64,000 nt of DNA from Pseudomonas fluorescens (GTDB lineage: Bacteria; Pseudomonadota; Gammaproteobacteria; Pseudomonadales; Pseudomonadaceae). Position numbers and translations under genes: made by a program. Each line of letters starts with the position of its first letter. Position 1 is the stretch's first letter. The stretch spans positions 62,001 to 126,000 of the forward strand of contig NZ_JAGGOF010000025.1 in the NCBI RefSeq assembly GCF_018614775.1. The letters run 5' to 3'. Under the pieces are notes generated by a model. It saw only the letters and a list, made by a program, of their open reading frames with translations, made no database searches and was not told the DNA's origin. Below are positions 16,751-26,086 of the stretch, piece by piece.

Positions 16751-17803
16751 TCAGGCCTTGAGGGTCGCCATGTCGATGACAAAGCGATACTTCACGTCGC
16801 CGGCGATCATGCGGCTGTAGGCCTCGTTGATCTGGCGGATGTCGAGCATTTCAATGTCGCAGGTGATGTTGTGTTCGGCGCAGAAATCCAGCACCTCCTG
16901 GGTTTCGGCAATTCCGCCGATCAACGAACCGGCCAGAACCCGACGGCCCATGATCAGATTGGCCGCATGGACTGGTGGATCGATCGGTTCGACCAAGCCT
17001 ACCAGGATGTGCACACCGTCGAAGCGCAGGGTGCCGAGGTAGGGATTGAGGTCGTGCTGAACCGGAATGGTGTCGAGCAGGAAGTTGAAGCGCCCGGCCG
17101 CAGCGGCCATCTGCTCGGCGTCGGTGGACACGATCACATGATCGGCACCCTGGCGACGGGCCTCTTCAGCCTTGCTGGCCGAGCGGGTGAACAACGTGAC
17201 TTCCGCCCCCATGGCCTTGGCAAACTTGATGCCCATGTGACCGAGGCCGCCCATGCCAAGTACGCCGACCTTGTCACCGGCCTTTACGCCATAGTGCTTG
17301 AGGGGTGAATAGGTGGTGATGCCGGCGCAGAGAATCGGTGCGGCGCTGGCCGGGTCGAGTGCGGCGGGGATGCGCAACACGAAGTGCTCATTGACCACGA
17401 TGCTGTTGGAGTAACCACCCATGGTATGCCCGCCGCTGATACGGTCCGGGCTGGCGTAGGTCTGGGTCATGCCTTGGTAGCAATATTGTTCCAGGTCAGC
17501 ATGGCAGGCTTCGCACTCGCGGCAGGAATCGACCATGCAGCCTACACCCACCAAGTCGCCGATCTTATAGCGGGTGACATTCGCACCAACGGCGGTAACC
17601 TTGCCTACGATCTCGTGGCCGGGCATCAGCGGGTAGACAGCGATGCCCCATTCGTTGCGAGCCTGGTGGATATCAGAGTGGCAGACGCCACAGTAGAGAA
17701 TCTCGATTGCCACGTCGTCGGCCTGCGGGCTGCGCCGCTCGAACTTGATGGGGGCGAGGGGCGCGGTGGGCGATTGAGCGGCGTATCCGATGGCGGTGTA
17801 CAT
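16751..17803 (-). CDS. Zinc-dependent NADP-linked alcohol/aldehyde reductase (YahK/CAD type)
   Basis: A 350-residue medium-chain dehydrogenase. The catalytic zinc site is visible in YCGVCHSDIHQAR and MPGHEIVG, the structural zinc cysteines in SCRECEACHADLEQYC, and the dinucleotide loop in VLGMGGLGHMG. The SRSASK-like segment after it (FTRSASKAEEA) favours NADP. E. coli YahK/Ahr are broad aldehyde reductases of this type. An AraC gene starts divergently 176 bases away, an arrangement like YqhC/YqhD in aldehyde defence. Substrate is not fixed by the sequence. Confidence 0.9.
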   Translation of the reverse strand: MYTAIGYAAQSPTAPLAPIKFERRSPQADDVAIEILYCGVCHSDIHQARNEWGIAVYPLMPGHEIVGKVTAVGANVTRYKIGDLVGVGCMVDSCRECEACHADLEQYCYQGMTQTYASPDRISGGHTMGGYSNSIVVNEHFVLRIPAALDPASAAPILCAGITTYSPLKHYGVKAGDKVGVLGMGGLGHMGIKFAKAMGAEVTLFTRSASKAEEARRQGADHVIVSTDAEQMAAAAGRFNFLLDTIPVQHDLNPYLGTLRFDGVHILVGLVEPIDPPVHAANLIMGRRVLAGSLIGGIAETQEVLDFCAEHNITCDIEMLDIRQINEAYSRMIAGDVKYRFVIDMATLKA

Positions 17804-17979
17804 GATGAACCTCGCTAAGCAGTGAACAGAGGCAATCTATTCTGGGAGCCAGGGCGGCATCCGGCGATGGCGATTCCTCCGGGTGTCATGCCTAATCCTC
17901 CGACCTTGGCCGTGGATTTATCCTATGGGACGCCAGACCTGCGATGATGTTCCTACCCTTTTTCCGTGAAGTTTCCCCC

Positions 17980-18870
17980 ATGTTGCTGACCCGTCATCTC
18001 GATGCGAACGCGGCGCTGGTTTCGCTGATCGAACCCTTGGCAACCCGTGATGGTTTCATTCCTACGCGCCTGCCTGGCGTGCAACTGCTGCGCTGCAGCC
18101 AGGACATCGCCCGTGGCCCGCAGCTCTACGAGCCGAGTCTGGTGATCATCGCCCAGGGCAGCAAACTGGCCTACCTCGGACCGCGCACGCTGGAGTATGG
18201 CGCCGGGCACTACCTGATCCAGGCGCTGCCGGTGCCGTTCGAGTGCGAAACCTATGCCATGCCTGATGCTCCGCTGCTCGGGATATCCGTTGCAATCGAT
18301 CGGGCGTTGTTGGGCGAACTGGTGCTGGCCATGGGGTTGATGCCGGGACGAAGCCTCGCGGCCCAGACGCCGGAATCCATGACCAGCGCCGTACTCGATG
18401 GCGCCATGCGCGGGTGCGTCGAACGTTTGTTGCAGTGCTTGCACGACCCGGTGGAATGCCAGGTCATGGGCCAGGCACGACTGCGTGAACTGCTCTTCGC
18501 CGCCTTGCGCGGGCCCCAGGCCGATGTCTTGCGGGCGTTGGTGGAGCAGCAGGGTCAGTTCGCCCGGATTGCAGCGTCCCTGAGCCATTTGCACGCGCAC
18601 TTCACCGAGCCGCTCAACGTCGAGACGTTGGCCAGTTGCGCGAACATGAGCGCCTCGACGTTCCATGAGCATTTCAAGCGCAGCACATTGTTATCGCCAG
18701 TGCAGTACCTCAAGCGCCTGCGTTTGCTAAAGGCACAGCGGCTGCTGCTGGTCGAGGGCAAGGGCGTGGCCCAGGTCGCCCATGAGGTGGGTTACCAGAG
18801 TTCGTCGCAGTTCAGCCGGGAGTACAAGCGCTACTTCGAGCGCAGTCCCGGGGAGGAGCGCGTGGCGTGA
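17980..18870 (+). CDS. AraC-family regulator with AraC_N domain
   Basis: About 296 residues. The N-terminal half is the AraC_N type (SLVIIAQGSKLAYLG, HYLIQALPVPFECE), and the last ~100 residues hold the two helix-turn-helix motifs (NVETLASCANMSASTFHEHF and VAQVAHEVGYQSSSQFSREY). I use the ATG at 17980; an ATG at 17944 in frame would add 12 residues and neither has a strong ribosome site. It faces away from the alcohol dehydrogenase gene and probably activates it in response to a toxic aldehyde, by analogy with YqhC. Confidence 0.82.
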   Translation: MLLTRHLDANAALVSLIEPLATRDGFIPTRLPGVQLLRCSQDIARGPQLYEPSLVIIAQGSKLAYLGPRTLEYGAGHYLIQALPVPFECETYAMPDAPLLGISVAIDRALLGELVLAMGLMPGRSLAAQTPESMTSAVLDGAMRGCVERLLQCLHDPVECQVMGQARLRELLFAALRGPQADVLRALVEQQGQFARIAASLSHLHAHFTEPLNVETLASCANMSASTFHEHFKRSTLLSPVQYLKRLRLLKAQRLLLVEGKGVAQVAHEVGYQSSSQFSREYKRYFERSPGEERVA

Positions 18871-18922
18871 GTTTGCAATGAGCCCGCTCCCACATTGGAT
18901 AGCGGCGCATAGTTAAGCAGGC

Positions 18923-18953
18923 AAAAAAAAGGCCCCCATTCAGGGAGCCTTGC
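18923..18953 (-). terminator. Rho-independent terminator of etfQO
   Basis: Read on the minus strand, AAGGCTCCCTGAATGGGGGCC folds into a hairpin followed by eight T residues. It lies 17 bases past the etfQO stop codon. Confidence 0.85.
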
Positions 18954-18969
18954 TGTTCAGCGAGTCGGC

Positions 18970-20634
18970 TTACATGTTCGGATAAGTCGGGCCACCGGCG
19001 CCTTCAGGCGTCACCCAGGTAATGTTCTGTGCAGGGTCCTTGATGTCGCAGGTCTTGCAGTGAACGCAGTTCTGGGCGTTGATCTGGAAGCGTTTTTCGC
19101 CGTCCTCCTTGGTGACCACTTCGTACACGCCGGCCGGGCAATAGCGTTGGGCCGGTTCGTCGTACAGCGGCAGGTTCTTGCTGATCGGGATGCTCGGGTC
19201 GGTCAGCTTCAGGTGGCAAGGCTGTTCCTCTTCATGGTTGGTACCGGAGATGAACACCGAGCTGAGCTTGTCGAAGCTGAGCTTGCCGTCGGGTTTCGGG
19301 TAGTCGATCTTCTTGCAGTCGGCCGCCAGCTTCAGGCAGGCGTAGTCGGGCTTGGTGTCGTGCAGAGTGAACGGCAATTTGCCGCCGAAGATGTTCTGGT
19401 CGAGCCAGTTGAAGCCGCCGCCGATGATCGCACCGTACTTGTGGATCGCCGGGCCGAAGTTGCGGCTGGCGAACAGCTCTTCATATAGCCAGCTGGCCTT
19501 GAACGCGTCGACGTAGGTGGTCAGTTCGTCGGCGCCTTCGGAGCCGGCGAATAGCGCATCGGCCACCGCGTCGGCGGCGAGCATGCCGGACTTCATGGCG
19601 GTGTGGCTGCCCTTGATCTTGGCGAAGTTCAGGGTACCCAGGTCGCAACCGATCAGCGCGCCGCCCTTGAAGACCATTTTCGGCAGCGAGTTCAGGCCGC
19701 CCTTGCAGATGGCGCGGGCCCCGTAGCTGACGCGCTTGCCACCTTCCAGGTACTGCTTTAGCACCGGGTGATGCTTGAGGCGCTGGAACTCGTCGAAGGG
19801 CGACAGGTAGGTGTTGCTGTAGGACAGGTCGACGATCAGGCCGACCACCACCTGGTTGTTTTCCAAGTGATAAAGGAACGAGCCGCCGGTGTTCTCGGTG
19901 CCCATGATGTCCAGCGGCCAACCGGCGGTGTGCACCACCAGGCCCGGTTGGTGCTTGGCCGGGTCGATTTCCCAGATTTCCTTCAGGCCGATGCCGTAGT
20001 GCTGGGCGTCGGCGTCGCTGGCGAGGTTGAAGCGCTTGATCAGTTGCTTGCCGATGTGCCCACGGCAGCCTTCGGCGAACAGCGTGTACTTGCCGCGCAA
20101 CTCCATACCGGGTGTGTAGAGGCCTTCTTTGGGATGGCCTTCACGGTCGACACCCAGGTCACCGGTGATGATCCCGCGAACCACGCCGTTCTCGTCGAAC
20201 AGCGCTTCCTGGGCGGCGAAGCCCGGGTAGATTTCCACGCCCAGGTTCTCGGCCTGCTGGGCCAGCCAGCGGCACAGGTTGCCCAGCGAAATAATATAGT
20301 TGCCTTCGTTGTGCATGGTCTTGGGCACGAAGAAGTCAGGGATTTTGCTCGCGCTGTCGGCGTTCTTCAGGACATAAATGTCATCGCGCTTGACCGGGGT
20401 GTTCAACGGCGCGCCAAGTGCTTTCCAATCCGGGAACAGCTCGTTGAGGGCACGGGGTTCGAACACCGCGCCGGAGAGAATGTGCGCACCGACCTCGGAG
20501 CCTTTTTCGACCACGCAGACGCTGATTTCCTTACCGGCTTCGGCGGCCTTCTGTTTCAGTCGGCAAGCGGCAGACAGGCCAGCGGGGCCGGCACCGACGA
20601 TGACCACGTCGAATTCCATGTATTCGCGTTCCAC
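18970..20634 (-). CDS. etfD: Electron transfer flavoprotein-ubiquinone oxidoreductase
   Basis: A 554-residue membrane-associated enzyme that passes electrons from reduced ETF to ubiquinone. The FAD site is FDVVIVGAGPAGLSAACRL near the N-terminus. The middle carries the quinone-binding region, and the C-terminal end has the [4Fe-4S] cysteines (CPAGVYE ... CVHCKTCDIKDP) and the PEGAGGPTYPNM tail. A GTG start at 20634 is chosen because AGGAGA lies 7 bases before it; the ATG at 20619 has no such site. It is divergent from etfBA, as in P. aeruginosa PA2951-PA2953. Confidence 0.95.
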   Translation of the reverse strand: MEREYMEFDVVIVGAGPAGLSAACRLKQKAAEAGKEISVCVVEKGSEVGAHILSGAVFEPRALNELFPDWKALGAPLNTPVKRDDIYVLKNADSASKIPDFFVPKTMHNEGNYIISLGNLCRWLAQQAENLGVEIYPGFAAQEALFDENGVVRGIITGDLGVDREGHPKEGLYTPGMELRGKYTLFAEGCRGHIGKQLIKRFNLASDADAQHYGIGLKEIWEIDPAKHQPGLVVHTAGWPLDIMGTENTGGSFLYHLENNQVVVGLIVDLSYSNTYLSPFDEFQRLKHHPVLKQYLEGGKRVSYGARAICKGGLNSLPKMVFKGGALIGCDLGTLNFAKIKGSHTAMKSGMLAADAVADALFAGSEGADELTTYVDAFKASWLYEELFASRNFGPAIHKYGAIIGGGFNWLDQNIFGGKLPFTLHDTKPDYACLKLAADCKKIDYPKPDGKLSFDKLSSVFISGTNHEEEQPCHLKLTDPSIPISKNLPLYDEPAQRYCPAGVYEVVTKEDGEKRFQINAQNCVHCKTCDIKDPAQNITWVTPEGAGGPTYPNM

Positions 20635-20788
20635 AGGCTATCTCCTACTCAAGGCTCACGGTTTTTCTAATTGGAGGTTTGGCGTTGCATCCGTTGTTTC
20701 CTTCGCGAAGTCGACGAAAGCGACAATGGATGACACGCCGTTCTCTCTTGGCGGCGCATTATATCTACACCACTCTCAGGGTCCAATA

Positions 20789-20798
20789 CAAACGTTTG
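20789..20798. promoter_or_regulatory. PsrA/FadR-like operator in the etf intergenic region
   Basis: CAAACGTTTG is a perfect 10-bp palindrome and is extended on the right by TTTG. It fits the PsrA consensus of a CAAAC/GTTTG pair. PsrA, a TetR-type sensor of long-chain acyl groups in Pseudomonas, is reported to control the etf genes in P. aeruginosa. Here the site lies 155 bases before the etfQO start and about 380 before etfB, so it may mainly repress etfQO. Confidence 0.7.
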
Positions 20799-20931
20799 TT
20801 TGAAATTGCCGCAGCCCAGATAAATCACTGACGTACGGCTTATGACTGGCCATTTTGCCGTATTGACCGGAATAGGCGTTCCGGTCAAGATACGGTCGGT
20901 TTTGCGCTCGCCGTAGGCTGACTGTTGGTTT

Positions 20932-21105
20932 CAAGAGCACCTCTAAAGACAGGGCGAAGGCAGCAAAGTGACATATTGCGTGGCTCGGATGCGCAGTTTA
21001 CACGCCGCGATATTGAATGACTCATCGGTCCTCACCGACCCGTGGTCTTCACTCCCGTGAGCAGGTCATGTGTGGTTCATGCCGGCGTTTTTAGAGGTGC
21101 CCTTG
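20932..21105. repeat. 174-bp segment bounded by 16-bp imperfect inverted repeats
   Basis: The left end reads CAAGAGCACCTCTAAA and the right end, read on the other strand, CAAGGGCACCTCTAAA: 15 of 16 match. The interior holds no ORF of note. The size and ends recall a MITE, but no target-site duplication is visible at the edges (TTT on the left, CGC on the right). It could instead be a long-range RNA stem in the etfB leader. It ends 69 bases before the etfB start. Confidence 0.5.
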
Positions 21106-21174
21106 CGCCCATGAGCATCAACCGCCAGGTTCGCCTAGGCGACTTTCTTTTCACCGGAGAGTAACGAGGAATCC

Positions 21175-21924
21175 ATGAAGGTTCTTGTAGCTGTCAAACG
21201 AGTGGTCGACTATAACGTCAAGGTTCGCGTCAAAGCGGACAACTCCGGCGTCGACCTCGCCAACGTCAAGATGTCGATGAACCCTTTCTGCGAAATCGCC
21301 GTAGAAGAAGCCGTCCGCCTGAAGGAAAAGGGCGTTGCGACTGAGATTGTCGTCGTCTCCATCGGCCCGACCACCGCTCAGGAGCAACTGCGCACCGCGC
21401 TGGCACTGGGTGCCGATCGCGCCATCCTCGTCGAATCCGCCGAAGACCTGACCTCCCTGGCCGTGGCCAAGCTGCTCAAGGCCGTTGTCGACAAGGAACA
21501 GCCTCAGTTGGTGATCCTCGGCAAACAGGCCATCGACAGCGACAACAACCAGACCGGCCAGATGCTCGCTGCATTGAGCGGCTACGGCCAGGGCACGTTC
21601 GCGTCCAAGGTTGAAGTCAGCGGCGACAGCGTCGCCGTGACCCGTGAAATCGACGGCGGCGCGCAGACCGTTTCGCTGAAACTGCCGGCCATCGTCACCA
21701 CCGACCTGCGTTTGAACGAGCCGCGTTATGCGTCCCTGCCAAACATCATGAAAGCCAAGAAGAAGCCGCTTGAAGTGCTGACGCCTGATGCTTTGGGCGT
21801 TTCAACCGCTTCCACCAACAAGACCGTGAAAGTCGAAGCGCCGGCTGCACGCAGCGCGGGCATCAAGGTCAAGTCGGTGGCTGAATTGGTCGAGAAACTG
21901 AAAAACGAAGCGAAGGTAATCTAA
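21175..21924 (+). CDS. etfB: Electron transfer flavoprotein beta subunit
   Basis: A 249-residue subunit with the family opening [20 protein letters not shown] and the AMP-binding core [21 protein letters not shown]. The recognition-loop lysine region [28 protein letters not shown] is intact. With EtfA it accepts electrons from acyl-CoA and other dehydrogenases and hands them to EtfQO. The start follows GGAGAGTAACGAGGAATCC. etfA begins two bases after its stop codon, so expression is coupled. Confidence 0.95.
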   Translation: MKVLVAVKRVVDYNVKVRVKADNSGVDLANVKMSMNPFCEIAVEEAVRLKEKGVATEIVVVSIGPTTAQEQLRTALALGADRAILVESAEDLTSLAVAKLLKAVVDKEQPQLVILGKQAIDSDNNQTGQMLAALSGYGQGTFASKVEVSGDSVAVTREIDGGAQTVSLKLPAIVTTDLRLNEPRYASLPNIMKAKKKPLEVLTPDALGVSTASTNKTVKVEAPAARSAGIKVKSVAELVEKLKNEAKVI

Positions 21925-21926
21925 AC

Positions 21927-22856
21927 ATGACTATCTTGGTAATCGCTGAACACGACAACAAGGCGCTGGCGCCGGCCACGCTGAACACCGTTGCCGCCGC
22001 TGCCAAAATCGGTGGCGACGTTCACGTCCTGGTGGCAGGCGCAGGCGTGGGTGCCGTGGCTGAAGCCGCTGCGAAAATCGCTGGCGTGGCAAAAGTGCTG
22101 TCGGCCGATAACGCCGCCTACGCCCATCAACTGCCGGAAAACGTTGCACCGTTGGTCGCCGAGCTGGGCAAGGGCTACAGCCACATCCTGGCCGCCGCCA
22201 CGTCCAACGGCAAGAACATCCTGCCGCGCGTTGCCGCTGCCCTGGACGTCGACCAGATATCCGAGATCATCTCGGTAGAAAGCGCCGACACCTTCAAGCG
22301 TCCGATCTACGCCGGTAACGCCATTGCCACTGTGCAATCGAACGCTTCGGTCAAGGTCATCACCGTCCGCGCCACCGGTTTCGACCCGGTTGCCGCTGAA
22401 GGTGGTTCGGCTGCTGTCGAAGCCGTAGGCACTGCTCATGACGCCGGTATCTCCAGCTTCGTCAACGAAGAACTGGCCAAGTCCGATCGTCCTGAACTGA
22501 CCGCCGCCAAGATCGTCGTTTCCGGCGGCCGTGGCATGCAGAACGGTGACAACTTCAAGCACTTGTACGCCCTGGCCGACAAGCTGGGCGCCGCCGTCGG
22601 TGCTTCCCGCGCCGCCGTGGACGCCGGTTTTGTACCCAACGACATGCAGGTCGGCCAGACCGGCAAGATCGTTGCGCCACAGCTGTACATCGCCGTCGGT
22701 ATCTCCGGCGCGATCCAGCATCTGGCCGGCATGAAAGACTCCAAGGTGATCGTTGCGATCAACAAGGACGAAGAAGCACCGATCTTCCAGGTGGCCGACT
22801 ACGGCCTGGTGGCGGATCTGTTTGAAGCAATCCCTGAATTGGAGAAGCTGGTCTGA
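21927..22856 (+). CDS. etfA: Electron transfer flavoprotein alpha subunit
   Basis: A 309-residue FAD-binding partner of EtfB. The N-terminal domain begins [20 protein letters not shown]. The C-terminal FAD domain shows [38 protein letters not shown] and [17 protein letters not shown], all ETF-alpha signatures. Length is normal. A strong terminator follows at 22923, so etfBA is a two-gene unit. Confidence 0.95.
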   Translation: MTILVIAEHDNKALAPATLNTVAAAAKIGGDVHVLVAGAGVGAVAEAAAKIAGVAKVLSADNAAYAHQLPENVAPLVAELGKGYSHILAAATSNGKNILPRVAAALDVDQISEIISVESADTFKRPIYAGNAIATVQSNASVKVITVRATGFDPVAAEGGSAAVEAVGTAHDAGISSFVNEELAKSDRPELTAAKIVVSGGRGMQNGDNFKHLYALADKLGAAVGASRAAVDAGFVPNDMQVGQTGKIVAPQLYIAVGISGAIQHLAGMKDSKVIVAINKDEEAPIFQVADYGLVADLFEAIPELEKLV

Positions 22857-22922
22857 TCTGAATAAAGCTCCGGGCTTTTGGTTCTGATGCAGCTCATCCG
22901 AGCAGATGCTGGGCTCGCTGGG

Positions 22923-22958
22923 AAGTCCGATGCCAGATCGTTGGCATCGGACTTTTTT
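22923..22958 (+). terminator. Rho-independent terminator of etfBA
   Basis: AAGTCCGATGCCA and TGGCATCGGACTT form a 13-bp perfect stem with a 4-base loop region, followed by a run of T residues. The reverse strand could also fold, so it may help insulate the convergent beta-helix gene. Confidence 0.9.
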
Positions 22959-22984
22959 ATGCCTGTTGAAAGGGGAGTAGATCC

Positions 22985-24946
22985 TCAGGGCCAGTTTCTG
23001 ACCAGAAGACCGTCAGGCCCAACCGTATAATTCAAAGGACGTCCCAGGCCTGGGATAATCGGCTTTCTTCCGAGGCTGTCGAAGTTCTCATTGTCATGGG
23101 TCCCGTAGCAGTCAATCGCAACGTTGTTGGCTGACCGATGAGCTGTTGAGCTACCCAGACTTAAAGTGCGTCCTGTGGCCGCTTTATAGGCAGACGCATC
23201 GAAAACGCAGTTAACAACACTGACAAAACCAATTTGAGGGGTGTCCAGCGAAATATCATTATCGTTGTAGTTGCTTCCGAGCTTCACGACTACATTGTCA
23301 AGGCTCAAACCCTTTAGCTGGGCGTGCCCACCCCAATAGCATCTGAGACGAGTGGCGCTGGAGTCGCGGATATGGATCTCTGATTTTTTGCTACCCATCA
23401 AGAAGCCATAAATTGCGTCGGCATCAATCACTTTCAAATGATAATGAACTTTGCTTTGGCGGGTGTCCGCTGCGCCAACGCGCAATACAAATCCGCGCGA
23501 TGGCGGCATTCTTATTTTTTCAAGCCTGATATTGACGATCTCGGAATCAGCACCGTTGAAAGGGAGGAAAGCATAGTCAAATGAGATGCCACCTTGTGCT
23601 GTCGTGGCGTCTACGCCGCTGATAGAGATGTTTCTTGGAGGCAGCAATTTCCGCTGGGGGCTATAGTGGTCTTCGGTGGGAAAACTGATCAGTTCGCAGG
23701 CCTGTTTGCTGAAAATTTTTATGTTTCTAATAATAATGTTCGAAGGTAGTGCGTAAGTTTCTGGCTGATCCGCCAGGCCTATAGCGCTGTCGTCAAGGAC
23801 CAGAATGCATGTGGTTCGCGTCTGCGCTTTATCCACGAACTGAAAAGTGCAGTTCTCTACGATCAGCCTCCCTCGCAGTTCACCATAATCGGTGCGCATG
23901 CCCAAGGCACTCCAAGAGCGTGTCATGAACTTGCAGTCGAGTATTTCGATGACGGAGTCGTCGCTGCCCGTACCAAACGAGCAACCTTTTCCATGGAAGA
24001 CGCAATTTCTGACCTGAATGTCCTGAGCATTGAAGTGACAGTGGAAGGCTTCCAGTTCGGAGTCGGTGACACTGATGTTACGAATGTTATTGCCGTCAAT
24101 GGTCTTCCATCCGGTATTTCCCGAGATATTAGAGAAGGTTATTTTTAAACACGTATTGAGAATCACGTCATAGACGGCTTTTGGAGAAATTCCTGGCTGG
24201 TAAGCCGGCCACCCATAGCCAGGTAAGTTGATGCCGAAGAAGGAAACACTGTAACAATCGTTGCAGCTGGTGAGGGCATAATAAGGGTCGTCGTCAAACA
24301 CCTTGCAGATACAACGAAAGCCGATCACATCGACCAAATCACGACTTACCTGAAAAATCGGGAAAGTGACCGGCCCTTGGACGTCCATGGACGGTGCCTT
24401 GATCCTTAGTCTACTTTGCGGAAGCTTGCGCAATTTGATTTTTGCCGTTGAGGACTTGGAGTAGTCAAAGCTCAGCGGGTAGATCAATCGTCCGTATTTG
24501 GTCATCAGTGTGACCGTGCTTTTTTTTTGAGGTGTGTTGGTGTCGCCATTGCGGAAAATATAAATATCGTCACTGGATACTACGACAAAACTTTCGGCGT
24601 ACTCGTCAATGATATCGGCGGGCAGTACGCCACTGAGATCTGTGCCCAGATAATTCAGCCGCGCGGGGTCAAAATCGCCCTTGGCACCAGAAAAACTCAG
24701 CTGTTTGCGCTGGTCTGGATGTTCCATGATCGCAAGGCCACCGGACTCCAAGATCAAATGAGCGTTGGCAAAGTCAACGTCTGTATAGATCAGGACTCGC
24801 TGTTTTATCAGAAACTGACCCGATGCAGAAATGGCTTTGTTTTCAAGGAAGGCGGCATCGGAACACTGTTGAAATGCGAGGGTGTCGTCGGTTATACCAT
24901 CGCCCACGGCCCCGAAATCCCGAACATCAAGATGGGAGTTATTCAT
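22985..24946 (-). CDS. Right-handed beta-helix protein, pectate-lyase-3/tailspike-like
   Basis: A 653-residue protein that opens with DVRDFGAVGDGITDDTLAF, the entry motif of Pectate_lyase_3 domains found in phage tailspikes, polysaccharide depolymerases and epimerases. The body is a long series of short Asn/Ile/Val-rich strands (IIIRNIKIF, DVTDSELEAF-like turns, IQVRNCVFHGKG, IEILDCKFM), as expected for a parallel beta-helix of many coils. The ATG at 24946 has GAGGAAC before it; an upstream ATG at 24961 is less likely. No signal peptide. Base composition is lower in GC than the flanking etf genes, which points to transfer. No phage genes adjoin it. Enzymatic activity is unproven. Confidence 0.78.
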   Translation of the reverse strand: MNNSHLDVRDFGAVGDGITDDTLAFQQCSDAAFLENKAISASGQFLIKQRVLIYTDVDFANAHLILESGGLAIMEHPDQRKQLSFSGAKGDFDPARLNYLGTDLSGVLPADIIDEYAESFVVVSSDDIYIFRNGDTNTPQKKSTVTLMTKYGRLIYPLSFDYSKSSTAKIKLRKLPQSRLRIKAPSMDVQGPVTFPIFQVSRDLVDVIGFRCICKVFDDDPYYALTSCNDCYSVSFFGINLPGYGWPAYQPGISPKAVYDVILNTCLKITFSNISGNTGWKTIDGNNIRNISVTDSELEAFHCHFNAQDIQVRNCVFHGKGCSFGTGSDDSVIEILDCKFMTRSWSALGMRTDYGELRGRLIVENCTFQFVDKAQTRTTCILVLDDSAIGLADQPETYALPSNIIIRNIKIFSKQACELISFPTEDHYSPQRKLLPPRNISISGVDATTAQGGISFDYAFLPFNGADSEIVNIRLEKIRMPPSRGFVLRVGAADTRQSKVHYHLKVIDADAIYGFLMGSKKSEIHIRDSSATRLRCYWGGHAQLKGLSLDNVVVKLGSNYNDNDISLDTPQIGFVSVVNCVFDASAYKAATGRTLSLGSSTAHRSANNVAIDCYGTHDNENFDSLGRKPIIPGLGRPLNYTVGPDGLLVRNWP

Positions 24947-24961
24947 TTTTCTGTTCCTCAC

Positions 24962-25252
24962 GTTTTTTGTTGTTCACACTACGTAGGATCCGGTGATCGG
25001 TTACCTGTCAGCGGAATCTACAGCGTAGATGAGGGGTGATTCGCAAGGGAGTCTTCAGTGTTACGTCAAGTTTCCGACCGGCATCCAAGATGGAGCGCTC
25101 GTTTGAGTTGTATCTGGCTGACGTCTGATCTGTGGCGAGGTTTTGTGTTTTTGATACTTGTCCGTGCCCGTGACATTTTCCTCTGGGAACAGAGATCATA
25201 ACTGCCTAGCGGCATCCGCTTTTTCAAACCGGTATCTGCACAGGATTTAGAT
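24962..25252. other. Divergent intergenic region with no recognised element
   Basis: This gap separates the beta-helix gene from the solute-binding protein gene. It is of lower GC than the surroundings and presumably holds both promoters. I see no repeat, RNA gene or convincing small ORF in it. Confidence 0.5.
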
Positions 25253-26077
25253 ATGGACAGGTTTTACATCGTTGCGCTGTCGCTACTGTTGGGTTTGCCT
25301 GCGGTCTCTACGCAAGTCCTAGCGCTGGGCAAATGTGAGCGACTGATCGCCACAGGCAGCCCGGATGCGCCGCCGTATCTCTGGCAAGATCCCCAGGACC
25401 CCAAGCATCTGATTGGTGCCGGCGCCGATCTGCTGGTGCAAGTTGCTGCGGAGCTGGGGATCAAGATCGAACTGCTTTATGCCGGCAAGCGTGCCCAGGC
25501 ACTGGACGAGGTGCGCAGTGGACGCATGGACTTGTTCACCGACACGCCTCTGACCACGACCGGGCTCGAAGCCCTGGACTATGTTCATCCTCCATTACTG
25601 GAGAACGATTACCTGGTCTGGACCCGCAAGGATTCGACGCTGATCATCAACCGGCCGGAGGATCTTCACGGACATCCCGGCGCCTTGTCGGAAAAGTCTC
25701 GTATGACTGCAGGATTCGGCGTTTTTGCCGAGCAGCAATTGTCCCTGACCCGTACACCCAACCTGACCCAGGCCTTTCAGAAATTGCTGCTGGGAGAGGT
25801 GGAATACGTCCTCGCAGGGCGCTATTCGGGCCTGGCGATGGCGCAGACACTGGGCATGGCGAACGACCTGCAAGCCGCACCGCAACCGGTGGATAAACCC
25901 GGGCTGTTCCTCGCGGTTTCCCATAACTCCGCCTGCAACGACCCATGGTTGCGCGGACAGCTGGCGCAAAAGATGACAGAATTGGCCGCGTCCGGCCTGA
26001 CGGAGGCTGTGTTACAGCGCAATCTCGAGCGTTGGAACACCCAGTTGCCGCCACCCGTTGGTGCCCCAAAACAGTAG
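25253..26077 (+). CDS. Periplasmic solute-binding protein (SBP_bac_3 type)
   Basis: A 274-residue secreted protein with a signal peptide (hydrophobic core ALSLLLGLPAVST, cleavage near QVLA). The mature part follows the family-3 binding fold: GSPDAPPYLWQD, LIGAGADLLVQVAAELGIKIE, and ALDEVRSGRMDLFTDTPLT. These bind amino acids or related small molecules. No permease or ATPase gene is adjacent, so it may be an orphan receptor or act with a distant partner. The lipoprotein pair starts 9 bases later, so co-transcription is possible. Confidence 0.8.
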   Translation: MDRFYIVALSLLLGLPAVSTQVLALGKCERLIATGSPDAPPYLWQDPQDPKHLIGAGADLLVQVAAELGIKIELLYAGKRAQALDEVRSGRMDLFTDTPLTTTGLEALDYVHPPLLENDYLVWTRKDSTLIINRPEDLHGHPGALSEKSRMTAGFGVFAEQQLSLTRTPNLTQAFQKLLLGEVEYVLAGRYSGLAMAQTLGMANDLQAAPQPVDKPGLFLAVSHNSACNDPWLRGQLAQKMTELAASGLTEAVLQRNLERWNTQLPPPVGAPKQ

Positions 26078-26086
26078 GGAACATTA

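Noticed and set aside
20640-20780. Riboswitch or structured leader before etfQO
   Set aside because: No known aptamer pattern or terminator/antiterminator pair could be recognised by eye.
22985-24946. Prophage tail region
   Set aside because: Only one tailspike-like gene; no capsid, tail, lysis or integrase genes on either side.
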